DNA of 37,864 bases, taken from assembly GCA_003973265.1 (NCBI GenBank), contig QNYZ01000069.1, positions 1 through 37,864 of the forward strand, in the 5' to 3' direction. The notes under the pieces are model-generated. The model saw only the letters and a program-made list of their open reading frames with translations. It was not told the origin of the DNA and made no database searches. The stretch's first letter is position 1. Each line of letters opens with the position of its first letter. Both the position numbers and the translations under genes were made by a program. The stretch is from Deltaproteobacteria bacterium. Its GTDB lineage: Bacteria > Desulfobacterota > Desulfobacteria > Desulfobacterales > QNYZ01. Positions 29,498 through 36,887 of this stretch are shown here, piece by piece.

Positions 29498-31369
29498 TCA
29501 TTGAATTAAATCGTGAGCCGCTTGAATAACGGCATCTTTGTCTACATGGTATTCATTTCTCAGCTTTTCCTGAGGGCCGTGGGTAACAAACGTGTCATCA
29601 ATGCCCACCCGTCGCATCTCAAACCCGGAAAAGCCGGCATCCGCAAATCCTTCCAGAACCGCGCTGCCGAATCCGCCGATGCGCACATTTTCTTCCACGG
29701 TGACAATTCGGGGGATCTTTTCGGCCAGCGCGACGAACGTTCTCGTATCCAGCGGCTTGATATAACGGCTGTTCACCACCGTTGCCCGGATGCCCTCGTC
29801 CCGCAGCCGCCGGCGGGCGGCCATGGCTTCAATCACACCGCGGCCAATGGCAAGGATCAACAGGTCGTCGCCCTGGGCCAGGATTTCCGATTGTCCGATT
29901 TCAATCGGTTGAATCTCTCTGTCGATTTCGACGCCTTCGGATGCGCCGCGGGGATACCGGATGGCCACCGGTCCATTATGTGCCAGCGCCGTGACCATCA
30001 TGCGGCGCAATTCGTTTTCGTCTTTCGGAGACATGATAACCATGTTCGGCAGACATCGCAGGTAAGACAGGTCAAACAGGCCATGGTGGGTGGGGCCGTC
30101 TTCGCCCACGATGCCGCCGCGATCAACGGCAAAGATCACCGGCAGCGCGTCGATGCAGACATCGTGAAGGATCTGATCATACGCCCGCTGCAGAAACGTC
30201 GAATAGATGGCGACAACCGGTTTAAACCCTTCTGTTGCCATGCCGGCGGCAAATGTCACCCCGTGCGGTTCGGCGATACCCACGTCAAAAAACCGGCCGG
30301 GAAACCGCCCTGCAAATTCAGACAACCCGGTTCCCGCGGGCATGGCGGCGGTGACCGCAACGATCCGGTCGTCTTTTTCGGCCAGCGTCACCAGTGTCCT
30401 GGCAAAAACCTGGGTATAAGAGGGCGGGGCGGCTTTCTTGGGAAGACAGGTGCCGGATTCAATTTCGAATTGACCGCAGCCGTGGAAGTAGACCGGGTTT
30501 TTTTCAGCCGGCGCATACCCCTTGCCCTTGATTGTATTGACATGCAGCAGCACCGGCTCCTTGATATTCTGAATATTTTCCAGAATATCGATTAAATGTC
30601 CCATGTTGTGACCGTCGATCGGCCCGAAATAATCAAAATCAAAGGCCTCGAAAAGCATGCCCGGTGTCACAAATGTTTTAAACGATTCTTCCGAACGCTT
30701 GGCCATCTGATAGACATCGTCCCCGATTCCGGGGAGTTTTTTCAGGAATTCACCGAAATTTTTCCGCATGGATTGAATGCGCACGGCGGAAAAGGTCCGG
30801 CTCAGCAATGAAGAGAGAGCCCCCACATTGGGCGCAATGGACATCTCGTTGTCATTTAAAATAACGATCAGGTCTTTGTGCATATCACCGGCCTGGTTCA
30901 GCGCTTCATAGGCCAGCCCGGCGGTCATCGAGCCGTCTCCAATCACGGCAATCACCTTGGCCGGGTCTGATTTAATGCGCTTGGCCGATGCAATGCCCAG
31001 GGCCGCGGAGATGGACGTGCTGCTGTGTCCGGTTGTAAAGGGGTCATGCGGGCTTTCGCTCCTCTTGGTAAACCCGGAGAGACCTCCATACTGCCGTAAC
31101 GTATGAAACTGGTCCCGGCGCCCGGTGAGCAGTTTGTGGGCATAGGCCTGGTGCCCCACATCCCAGATAATTTTATCCCGGGGAGAATTAAAGACATAGT
31201 GAAGCGCGATGGTCAGCTCGACGACGCCCAGGCTGGGAGCCACGTGGCCGCCGTTCCTGGAGACCACTTCCACAATTTTTTGACGGATTTCGGCGGCCAG
31301 ATGTGTCAGCTCGGCCGGAGAAAGCGTCTTAATATCTTCAGGGTTCTCAATCTTTTCAAGAATCGCCAC
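29498..31369 (-). CDS. dxs: 1-deoxy-D-xylulose-5-phosphate synthase
   Basis: First enzyme of the MEP pathway: joins pyruvate and glyceraldehyde 3-phosphate using thiamine diphosphate. The 623-residue protein has the expected GHSSTS and GDGSMTAGLAYEALN, followed by NDNEMSI (thiamine/Mg site), plus the transketolase-type Pyr and C-terminal domains (VDRGGIVGEDGPTHHG). The catalytic Glu lies in DVGIAEPHGVTFAAG; most Dxs have AEQHAVT here, so two neighbours of the glutamate are changed. The start is GTG at 31369 with GGGAG eleven bases before it. It is 25 bases after ispA and 10 before the predicted tlyA start. Confidence 0.96.
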   Translation of the reverse strand: MAILEKIENPEDIKTLSPAELTHLAAEIRQKIVEVVSRNGGHVAPSLGVVELTIALHYVFNSPRDKIIWDVGHQAYAHKLLTGRRDQFHTLRQYGGLSGFTKRSESPHDPFTTGHSSTSISAALGIASAKRIKSDPAKVIAVIGDGSMTAGLAYEALNQAGDMHKDLIVILNDNEMSIAPNVGALSSLLSRTFSAVRIQSMRKNFGEFLKKLPGIGDDVYQMAKRSEESFKTFVTPGMLFEAFDFDYFGPIDGHNMGHLIDILENIQNIKEPVLLHVNTIKGKGYAPAEKNPVYFHGCGQFEIESGTCLPKKAAPPSYTQVFARTLVTLAEKDDRIVAVTAAMPAGTGLSEFAGRFPGRFFDVGIAEPHGVTFAAGMATEGFKPVVAIYSTFLQRAYDQILHDVCIDALPVIFAVDRGGIVGEDGPTHHGLFDLSYLRCLPNMVIMSPKDENELRRMMVTALAHNGPVAIRYPRGASEGVEIDREIQPIEIGQSEILAQGDDLLILAIGRGVIEAMAARRRLRDEGIRATVVNSRYIKPLDTRTFVALAEKIPRIVTVEENVRIGGFGSAVLEGFADAGFSGFEMRRVGIDDTFVTHGPQEKLRNEYHVDKDAVIQAAHDLIQ

Positions 31370-31394
31370 AGGATCAAAATCTCCCTATGTTGAA

Positions 31395-32291
31395 TTATCT
31401 CTTACGTTCGATAATATACGTTGCAATGGCCCTCAAGGGGTCCGCCGAATGATCAAATATGTCTAATGAGGAAAGCGCATGGCTGACCAGCGTATTCGCC
31501 AGCGTTTTGGATGCGTCAAGGCCCAGCAGGGCAGGGTAGGTATTTTTCTGCCGGTCTGCGTCTGTGCCCACGGCTTTTCCCATCCGGTCCGGGTCACCTT
31601 CCACATTGAGAATATCATCGGTAACCTGAAAGGCCAGCCCGATGTCATCGGCGTATTGTCTGAGCTGCTTTACCTGATGCGGACTGCCGCCGGCCAGAGT
31701 GGCCCCGGTTTCTACGGCAGCCCGGATTAATGCGCCGGTTTTCAAGGCATGTGAAGATTTGAGCGCATCGATGGACAGCCGTCTGCCCTCTGCAAGAATA
31801 TCCCGCATCTGTCCTTCTACCATTCCCTGGTATCCGGCCGCCTGGGCGATGATCCGGACAGCCCCCAGGCGCATTTCCGGCGCGGGTGCAGAAAAGGCCG
31901 GGTCCGTGATAATCTCAAAGGCCAGTGTCAACAGCGCATCGCCGGCCAAAATAGCCGTGGCCTCGTCAAAAGCGATGTGGCAGGTCGGATTTCCCCTGCG
32001 CAGGGAATCGTTATCCATGGCCGGCAGGTCATCGTGAATCAATGAATAGGTATGGATCAATTCCAGCGCGATGGCCGGCAGGATGGCATCTCCGGATGAG
32101 CCGTTGACCGCTTCAGCCGCCGCAAAACAGAGAATCGGCCGAAGTCGCTTGCCGTTTCCCATGACGGCATACCGCATGGCAGCGACAATGCGCCGGTTCT
32201 GATCGACCTGGTCGAAAAGGTCAACCAGCGCGGTATCGATTGTTTCCCGGCATCGCCCCAGGTAATCGGATAAGTGAAAGGAGTTATACAA
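31395..32291 (-). CDS. ispA: Polyprenyl (farnesyl/geranyl) diphosphate synthase
   Basis: Builds allylic diphosphates from IPP and DMAPP, the products of the MEP pathway that dxs starts. The 298-residue protein has GKRLRP (47-52), the first Asp-rich motif DDLPAMD (87-93; the bacterial DDxxxxD form), and the second, FQVTDDILNVEGD (D225-D226). The residues before the first motif (IHTYSLIHDD) resemble E. coli IspA, favouring farnesyl diphosphate. The start is TTG at 32291, two bases after the xseB stop; no ATG occurs before residue 39, which is inside the fold. Confidence 0.93.
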   Translation of the reverse strand: MYNSFHLSDYLGRCRETIDTALVDLFDQVDQNRRIVAAMRYAVMGNGKRLRPILCFAAAEAVNGSSGDAILPAIALELIHTYSLIHDDLPAMDNDSLRRGNPTCHIAFDEATAILAGDALLTLAFEIITDPAFSAPAPEMRLGAVRIIAQAAGYQGMVEGQMRDILAEGRRLSIDALKSSHALKTGALIRAAVETGATLAGGSPHQVKQLRQYADDIGLAFQVTDDILNVEGDPDRMGKAVGTDADRQKNTYPALLGLDASKTLANTLVSHALSSLDIFDHSADPLRAIATYIIERKR

Positions 32292-32293
32292 TG

Positions 32294-32551
32294 TCAGATC
32301 GATCCGTTATTCATATTTTCATCTTCATCGAAACGGATCGTTTTTTCCGTGATTTCGCCGCTGTTATCTTTTAAGAGAACGGATATCCGCTGTTCCATCT
32401 CATCGAGTTTCTCTGAACAAAATCTGGATAATTTGACGCCTTCCTCAAATTTTTTAAGGGCCATATCCAGCGTCGCATCTCCGGCCTCCAGATCTCCCAC
32501 GATCGCCTCTAATTTTTCCATGGCCTTTTCAAAGGTCTGTTTTTTCGCCAT
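32294..32551 (-). CDS. xseB: Exodeoxyribonuclease VII small subunit
   Basis: An 85-residue partner of XseA; the two subunits form the single-strand-specific exonuclease VII. It has the family pattern FEKAMEKLEAIVGDLE followed by LDMALKKFEEGVKLSRFCSEKLDEME (shown in two pieces, both helical). The acidic, low-complexity tail (DEDENMNNGSI) is not part of the conserved core. It lies between xseA and ispA, with two bases to the ispA start. Confidence 0.95.
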   Translation of the reverse strand: MAKKQTFEKAMEKLEAIVGDLEAGDATLDMALKKFEEGVKLSRFCSEKLDEMEQRISVLLKDNSGEITEKTIRFDEDENMNNGSI

Positions 32552-32606
32552 GTATCACTCACTCCCGTTTATTGTTTACGTCAGCCGGTCTGCCAGCCAT
32601 GTTTTG

Positions 32607-33965
32607 TCAGGCTATTTTATCCCGAACCGTTACCCGGAGCAACCCCCTGGCCAGCAAAATTTCCAGTTGCTGACCCGTTTCAACGGTATCGGCGTTTTTA
32701 ACAATAGATTGCCCCTCCTTACCGGTGGTTCGGGTGATACTATATCCGCGCTCAAGAATCGCCATCGGGCTCAACGCGTTCAGGGAACGCTCCAGTTTTT
32801 CAAGGCGATAGCGATTATTATTATGCGTATTCTGTATTATATTACAAAGAGATGCCTTAATCTGTTCAAGTAAGACTTTATAATTATTTATCCGCCTGTC
32901 CGGATTGGCCGTATCCAGCCTTTTTGATAGAAATGCGGTCCGGCTTCGGGCGCGATCAAGCTGATGGATGATCTGAATGGTCAGTCGATTGGCAAGGTGG
33001 TCAACTCTAAGGCGCAGATCTTCAATATGCTGCCGGGGACTTTTTACCCGTTTTTTCAGCGCGTCCAGATCCATACGAGCCTCCGCGATGCGCCGGTGAA
33101 CGAGGCGTGACAGGTCATCCGTTAACCTGTTGATATAGTTAATGATACCATATTTTTCAGGCACCACAAGTTCGGCGGCGGCAGAAGGCGTCGGGGCACG
33201 CAGATCGGCAGTAAAATCTGCGATCGTGTAATCCACCTCGTGACCCACAGCGGAAACCACCGGAATGGCAGATGCGTGGATGGCCCGCGCAACAGTTTCA
33301 GAATTAAAGGCCTGCAGGTCTTCAATGGATCCGCCGCCACGTGCCAGGATAATGATTTCCGCCTTGCCATGCCGGTTCAGTAATTCGATGGCCCCGGCAA
33401 TCTCATCTTCCGCGTCGGTTCCCTGAACTTTGGCCGGTGCGATCAGCAGGTGGATATTTTCAAACCGCCGGAACAGGACATTCATCATATCATGAATCAC
33501 CGCACCGGAAAGCGACGTGACGACACCGATCGTGCCCGGCATGGGCGGCAGTTCGGATTTGTTTTGCTCATCAAACAGCCCCTCATCGTCCAGCCGTTTT
33601 TTTAATTGCTCAAAAGCGATGTGAAGCGCACCCGCGCCGGCCGGTTCCAGATATTCCAGGATAACCTGGTAGGTTCCCTGGGGTGGATAAACGCTGATTC
33701 GGCCAAGGCCGATGACGGACATGCCGTTTTCCGGTTCAAATTTCAGGTGTCGTACCTGGCCACGGAAAATAACGGCCCTGATCTGGGAGGATTCGTCTTT
33801 CAGATTAAAATAACAGTGGCCGGAAGCCGGAATATACCTGTTTGAAATTTCACCGGTAATCCATATAAATGAAAAGTTTTCTTCAAGTACTTCTTTGATA
33901 TTCTCTGTCAGGCGTGAGATCGTATAGACCTGCCTGCCGGCCATGGTTTCATTCGTAAGATTCAT
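32607..33965 (-). CDS. xseA: Exodeoxyribonuclease VII large subunit
   Basis: Catalytic subunit of exonuclease VII, 452 residues as usual. An N-terminal OB fold (FIWITGEISNRYIPASGHCY; INLKDESSQIRAV-like strand) is followed by the catalytic domain with TSLSGAVIHDM, ARGGGSIEDLQAFN and SAVGHEVDYTIADFTAD. A long coiled region and a C-terminal segment (ILERGYSITR) complete it. The ATG at 33965 lacks a strong Shine-Dalgarno, and the Met at residue 8 (MAGRQVYTIS) is an alternative start close to the conserved N-terminus. It is the first gene of the xseA-xseB-ispA-dxs-tlyA operon. Confidence 0.96.
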   Translation of the reverse strand: MNLTNETMAGRQVYTISRLTENIKEVLEENFSFIWITGEISNRYIPASGHCYFNLKDESSQIRAVIFRGQVRHLKFEPENGMSVIGLGRISVYPPQGTYQVILEYLEPAGAGALHIAFEQLKKRLDDEGLFDEQNKSELPPMPGTIGVVTSLSGAVIHDMMNVLFRRFENIHLLIAPAKVQGTDAEDEIAGAIELLNRHGKAEIIILARGGGSIEDLQAFNSETVARAIHASAIPVVSAVGHEVDYTIADFTADLRAPTPSAAAELVVPEKYGIINYINRLTDDLSRLVHRRIAEARMDLDALKKRVKSPRQHIEDLRLRVDHLANRLTIQIIHQLDRARSRTAFLSKRLDTANPDRRINNYKVLLEQIKASLCNIIQNTHNNNRYRLEKLERSLNALSPMAILERGYSITRTTGKEGQSIVKNADTVETGQQLEILLARGLLRVTVRDKIA

Positions 33966-34026
33966 TCATTATCCGTTTTTCAGTTCAGGCGGTATTATGC
34001 CAAACCCGGCCGGTCTTATCAAGAAA

Positions 34027-34048
34027 AGAAAGCACCCCCCTGCTTTCT
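34027..34048 (-). other. Perfect hairpin in the xseA leader
   Basis: AGAAAGCA (34027-34034) pairs with TGCTTTCT (34041-34048) around a loop of six Cs. On the minus strand a TATAAT (34058-34053) lies just upstream, so the hairpin would be at the very 5' end of the xseA message. No good -35 was found for that -10. Confidence 0.4.
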
Positions 34049-34084
34049 ATAGATTATAATGATGTCTGATAATATATATTATGT

Positions 34085-34440
34085 AAACTAAATCGAATTT
34101 CAAAAACCTGTCCCCCTATTGGCGTTCAAACCGATCTTTTGAGTAATAGGTACACAGGCATGGTCGCTGAATTGGTCTTGTGGCATACCACCGTGCACCT
34201 TCAGAGTGAAAGCGGCGAGCAACAGATCCTGCCACCCTCGCCACCAGGCCCTGTGAAAATGCTCGACGCCGGCATACAGGGCCGCTGGTCAGAGGGTAAC
34301 ACGAAATTGGATCTCAACGGGCAATGTTTTTGAATGGGTATTAAAATTTTTAATAGTCATATAACAAATTTTGTCATTCCGGAGCGTTCCTGCTGAATTC
34401 CAGGAATTTCCAAAGCGCTCTCCATTTTCGCGGTATATCG
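34085..34440. other. Gene-free region before the pilin operon, possible element remnant
   Basis: The 616 bases between xseA and the first pilin gene are AT-rich except for a GC-richer island at about 34108-34325. The island begins with AACCTGTCCCCCTATTGG and contains a 64-codon open frame (34139-34333, TTG start, no ribosome site, no recognised motif). Beyond it, at about 34370-34412, is TTTGTCATTCCGGAGCG with a facing CCAGGAAT, like the ends of dispersed palindromic repeats. I see no supportable gene; it may be a decayed mobile sequence. Confidence 0.35.
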
Positions 34441-34518
34441 TTATAATCGTGTAATATCAATCTGGTATAGCGAGGCGCTGTTCCCTTCTCCGTTTACGGC
34501 ATCCCGATACAATCATTC

Positions 34519-34534
34519 TGGCACAAATATTGCT
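34519..34534 (+). promoter_or_regulatory. Sigma-54 promoter of the minor pilin operon
   Basis: TGGCAC (34519-34524), five bases, TTGCT (34530-34534) match the -24/-12 consensus TGGCACN5TTGCW at every position, with ten bases between GG and GC. Transcription should start near 34546, some 36 bases before the first pilin start. Sigma-54 with a PilR-type activator drives type IV pilin genes in several Proteobacteria, which supports the call. Confidence 0.85.
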
Positions 34535-34581
34535 GTATTAATAATCGTTCGCTTTATTCAAAAACTTAAAAGGTCATGATT

Positions 34582-35046
34582 ATGCGGAAAGAGTCCGGAT
34601 TTACCCTGGTTGAGATAATGGTTACCGTTACCATTATTGCTATTTTAGTGGCAATCGCCGTACCGATGTGGGGACAGTGGCTTCCCAGCTACCGGTTGAA
34701 GCGGGCCACACAGGATCTCTATTCGAGTTTCCAGAAAGCGAAGATGGAAGCGGTGCGGCGGAATGTGAATGTGGTGCTGATCTTTGATGTGGCCGGACAA
34801 AAATATGAAATGTATGTAGACAGTGACCGTGGTTTTGATAGTAATGAAGCTAAGTTAGGTAGCTACAAAATACCCGACAGTGTCACGCTTGCTTCTGCAA
34901 GCTTCAGTGGTTCGACCAGCACGGCTGGTTTTGACAGCCGTGGGCTGCCGGCCGGCAGTCGATTTGGAACGGTAACATTAAATAATACAAAAGGAATTAC
35001 ACGCCAAATCCATCTACTCGTGGCGGGAAATATCCGTATTGAGTAG
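34582..35046 (+). CDS. fimT: Type IV minor pilin, FimT/GspH family
   Basis: A 154-residue pseudopilin with a six-residue leader (MRKESG) cut by the prepilin peptidase before FTLVEIMVTVTIIAILVAIA; E5 of the mature protein is present. The rest (ATQDLYSSFQKAKMEAVRRN, then beta-rich with FDSRGLPAG) is typical of FimT/GspH. The start at 34582 is preferred over 34576 because AGG lies at a better distance, though two more residues are possible. It is the first gene after the sigma-54 promoter. Minor pilins prime pilus assembly and FimT can bind DNA in some species. Confidence 0.9.
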   Translation: MRKESGFTLVEIMVTVTIIAILVAIAVPMWGQWLPSYRLKRATQDLYSSFQKAKMEAVRRNVNVVLIFDVAGQKYEMYVDSDRGFDSNEAKLGSYKIPDSVTLASASFSGSTSTAGFDSRGLPAGSRFGTVTLNNTKGITRQIHLLVAGNIRIE

Positions 35047-35096
35047 ATAAAACAAAACACTAATGGAATTACTATCTTAATCAGCTGGAATAAATT

Positions 35097-35819
35097 ATGC
35101 CAAGCAACAACAAAGGATTCACCCTCATCGAAGTGCTCATCGCCCTCGGCATTGCCGGTGTCGTTCTGGCCGCTGCCTATTCAATATTCATGGTGCAGCA
35201 AAACAGCTACAAGCGCCAGGAGCAGATAACCGAAATGCAGCAGAATCTGCGCGCTGCCATGACATTCATGGCCCGGGAAATACGGATGGCGGGAGCAGAT
35301 CCGCTCTCCACTGGAGCCGCATCAATTATTAGTGCAGACAGCCATACCCTCCGTTTCAGTTCGGATGTAAGTGGCGGGCAAAGTGATGGTATAGATAACG
35401 ACCATGATGGTTCCATTGACGAAGCGGACGAAGAAAGATTCTCAGATGGTGACGTCGATGACTCCGGAGAAAATATCTCATATACGTTCACCGATTCTGA
35501 CAGCGACGGGACACCAGACCGAATTGACAGAAATACCGGTGGCGGCCTTCAGCCTCTCGCCGAAAACATCGACGCCCTTGATTTTGTCTATTTAGATGGA
35601 AACGGTGCCGTCATGACGGCCCCGATAGATACAGGCGCCATCAGTGCCATCCAGATGACGATTATCGCCCGAACAGAACGGGGATTTCCAAATTACACCG
35701 ATAACACTGCCTATCAGAACCTCCAGGGGCAAACAATACTCGATAAATCAGCCAACCCGGACAACTATCGCAGGTTGATGGCCAGTACAACACTCAAATT
35801 ACGAAATATCAATCCATAG
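35097..35819 (+). CDS. pilW: Type IV minor pilin, PilW/PulJ-like, with two acidic calcium-type loops
   Basis: A 240-residue prepilin with leader MPSNNKG before FTLIEVLIALGIAGVVLAAA, then FMAREIRMAGADP, a hallmark of PilW/PulJ proteins. Two Asp-rich loops lie in the globular part: DNDHDGSIDEAD (100-111) and DSDSDGTPDRID (133-144), both with Asp at positions 1, 3, 5 and 12, as in EF-hand or thrombospondin-3 calcium sites. The C-terminal part (MTIIARTERG) matches the family. The ribosome site is weak (TGGA). It sits between fimT and pilV in the order usual for minor pilin clusters. Confidence 0.88.
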   Translation: MPSNNKGFTLIEVLIALGIAGVVLAAAYSIFMVQQNSYKRQEQITEMQQNLRAAMTFMAREIRMAGADPLSTGAASIISADSHTLRFSSDVSGGQSDGIDNDHDGSIDEADEERFSDGDVDDSGENISYTFTDSDSDGTPDRIDRNTGGGLQPLAENIDALDFVYLDGNGAVMTAPIDTGAISAIQMTIIARTERGFPNYTDNTAYQNLQGQTILDKSANPDNYRRLMASTTLKLRNINP

Positions 35820-35873
35820 CAATTGCAACCGCATGCTTCTTCGGCAGCTGCCGGTCAACAGGGAAGTTACCCC

Positions 35874-36329
35874 ATGAAACGAAACCAATTGAGCACCAAT
35901 AAAGGAAACATGCAGAAAGGCTTCAGTATCCTGGAAGTCATCATCAGTATCGCAATCCTGTCCATCGGCATCCTGGCCACCGCCCGGATGCAGACTGTTG
36001 CCGTCCGCAGTACATCCCTGGCCAGTCGCATCACTGTCGATTCGATTGCGGCCCAGGATCTCATCGAAAGGGTTGTATCTGCGCCGTATAGCGATCCGTC
36101 GCTTACAGACACGAACGACAATGGGGCAAGCGGCCTGGATAATGAGGGCAGTGCCGCTGATTTCTACATGGAAAACCAGGTTGACCACTATAAGTTATCC
36201 ATGAATATTGCGGATGACCAGCCCATAGCAAATTCCAAGCTGGTTCGAGTCATTGTCGAAACGCGGGCACCGGGGGGAAGTAAAAAAACGACCTACAATT
36301 TCATCAAAAGCCGGCTGACACGGCCATAA
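35874..36329 (+). CDS. pilV: Type IV minor pilin, PilV-like
   Basis: A 151-residue prepilin. The mature N-terminus is FSILEVIISIAILSIGILAT with E5, followed by ARMQTVAVRSTSLASR and AAQDLIERV, as in PilV. Two starts are possible: ATG 35874 (AGGGAAG upstream; 16-residue leader ending MQKG) and ATG 35910 (AAAGGA only three bases before it; four-residue leader). The first is used here. An Asp/Asn-rich patch (TDTNDNGASGLDNEG) follows the helical spine. Confidence 0.85.
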   Translation: MKRNQLSTNKGNMQKGFSILEVIISIAILSIGILATARMQTVAVRSTSLASRITVDSIAAQDLIERVVSAPYSDPSLTDTNDNGASGLDNEGSAADFYMENQVDHYKLSMNIADDQPIANSKLVRVIVETRAPGGSKKTTYNFIKSRLTRP

Positions 36330-36356
36330 TTTGACGAATTAAAAAGTGAGACAACT

Positions 36357-36869
36357 ATGCGACTCCATTTAACAGATTGTCTGAAAAACGAGAACGGAAT
36401 CAGCTTGATCCCCGTGATGATTCTCCTGGCCATTGCCACCATCATCGGCATGGCGGCATCTTCCACGAGCAATTTTGAAATACAAATTGCCGCCAATGAG
36501 CGGATGTACAAGCAGAACTTTGTCCGGGCCGACGGTGCCAATCAGCAAGGCGCCCAGCTGATTGAAAATGCAAAAGCAGCCGGCGGTCAAGTACTCAGAG
36601 ATCGGAATGAGGACTGGATAAGCTTCTATGATGATTCGGTTGATTACCTGGATCCGGACAATTATTCCTACCCTGATTTTACTAAAGACCCTCCAGATAA
36701 AGGCATCCCCAACACCAAGTTGATGGTGGTCGATCACGGCGGAGCCGTCGGCACTGAAATCAGCATGGGCAGCCCTTACATGCATGCAATGAATGTCTAT
36801 GGAAGATACGACAGCACAAACCCGCCGGGCCGGGTCATCATTGAATCCGAATATCGGGTCAGATTTTAA
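36357..36869 (+). CDS. pilX: Type IV minor pilin, PilX-like
   Basis: A 170-residue protein with a hydrophobic N-terminal segment, ISLIPVMILLAIATIIGMAA, after a leader ending NENG. The E5 of ordinary pilins is replaced by Pro, as position 5 also varies in PilX/GspK-type subunits. AASSTSNFEIQIAANERMYKQ resembles PilX (helix with N-E-R). Its place between pilV and pilY1 is the standard PilX position. The rest of the sequence is not strongly conserved, so the name depends partly on gene order. Confidence 0.78.
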   Translation: MRLHLTDCLKNENGISLIPVMILLAIATIIGMAASSTSNFEIQIAANERMYKQNFVRADGANQQGAQLIENAKAAGGQVLRDRNEDWISFYDDSVDYLDPDNYSYPDFTKDPPDKGIPNTKLMVVDHGGAVGTEISMGSPYMHAMNVYGRYDSTNPPGRVIIESEYRVRF

Positions 36870-36887
36870 TTATACGAGGGAGATACC

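Noticed and set aside
29513..30595. Open frame of 360 codons on the + strand opposite dxs
   Set aside because: It lies fully inside the well-supported dxs gene, lacks a ribosome site and known motifs, and is explained by the codon bias of the GC-rich opposite strand.
34321..34581. Possible c-di-GMP riboswitch upstream of the pilin genes
   Set aside because: Looked for the GEMM conserved segments and did not find them; the sigma-54 start would also leave a leader of only about 36 bases.
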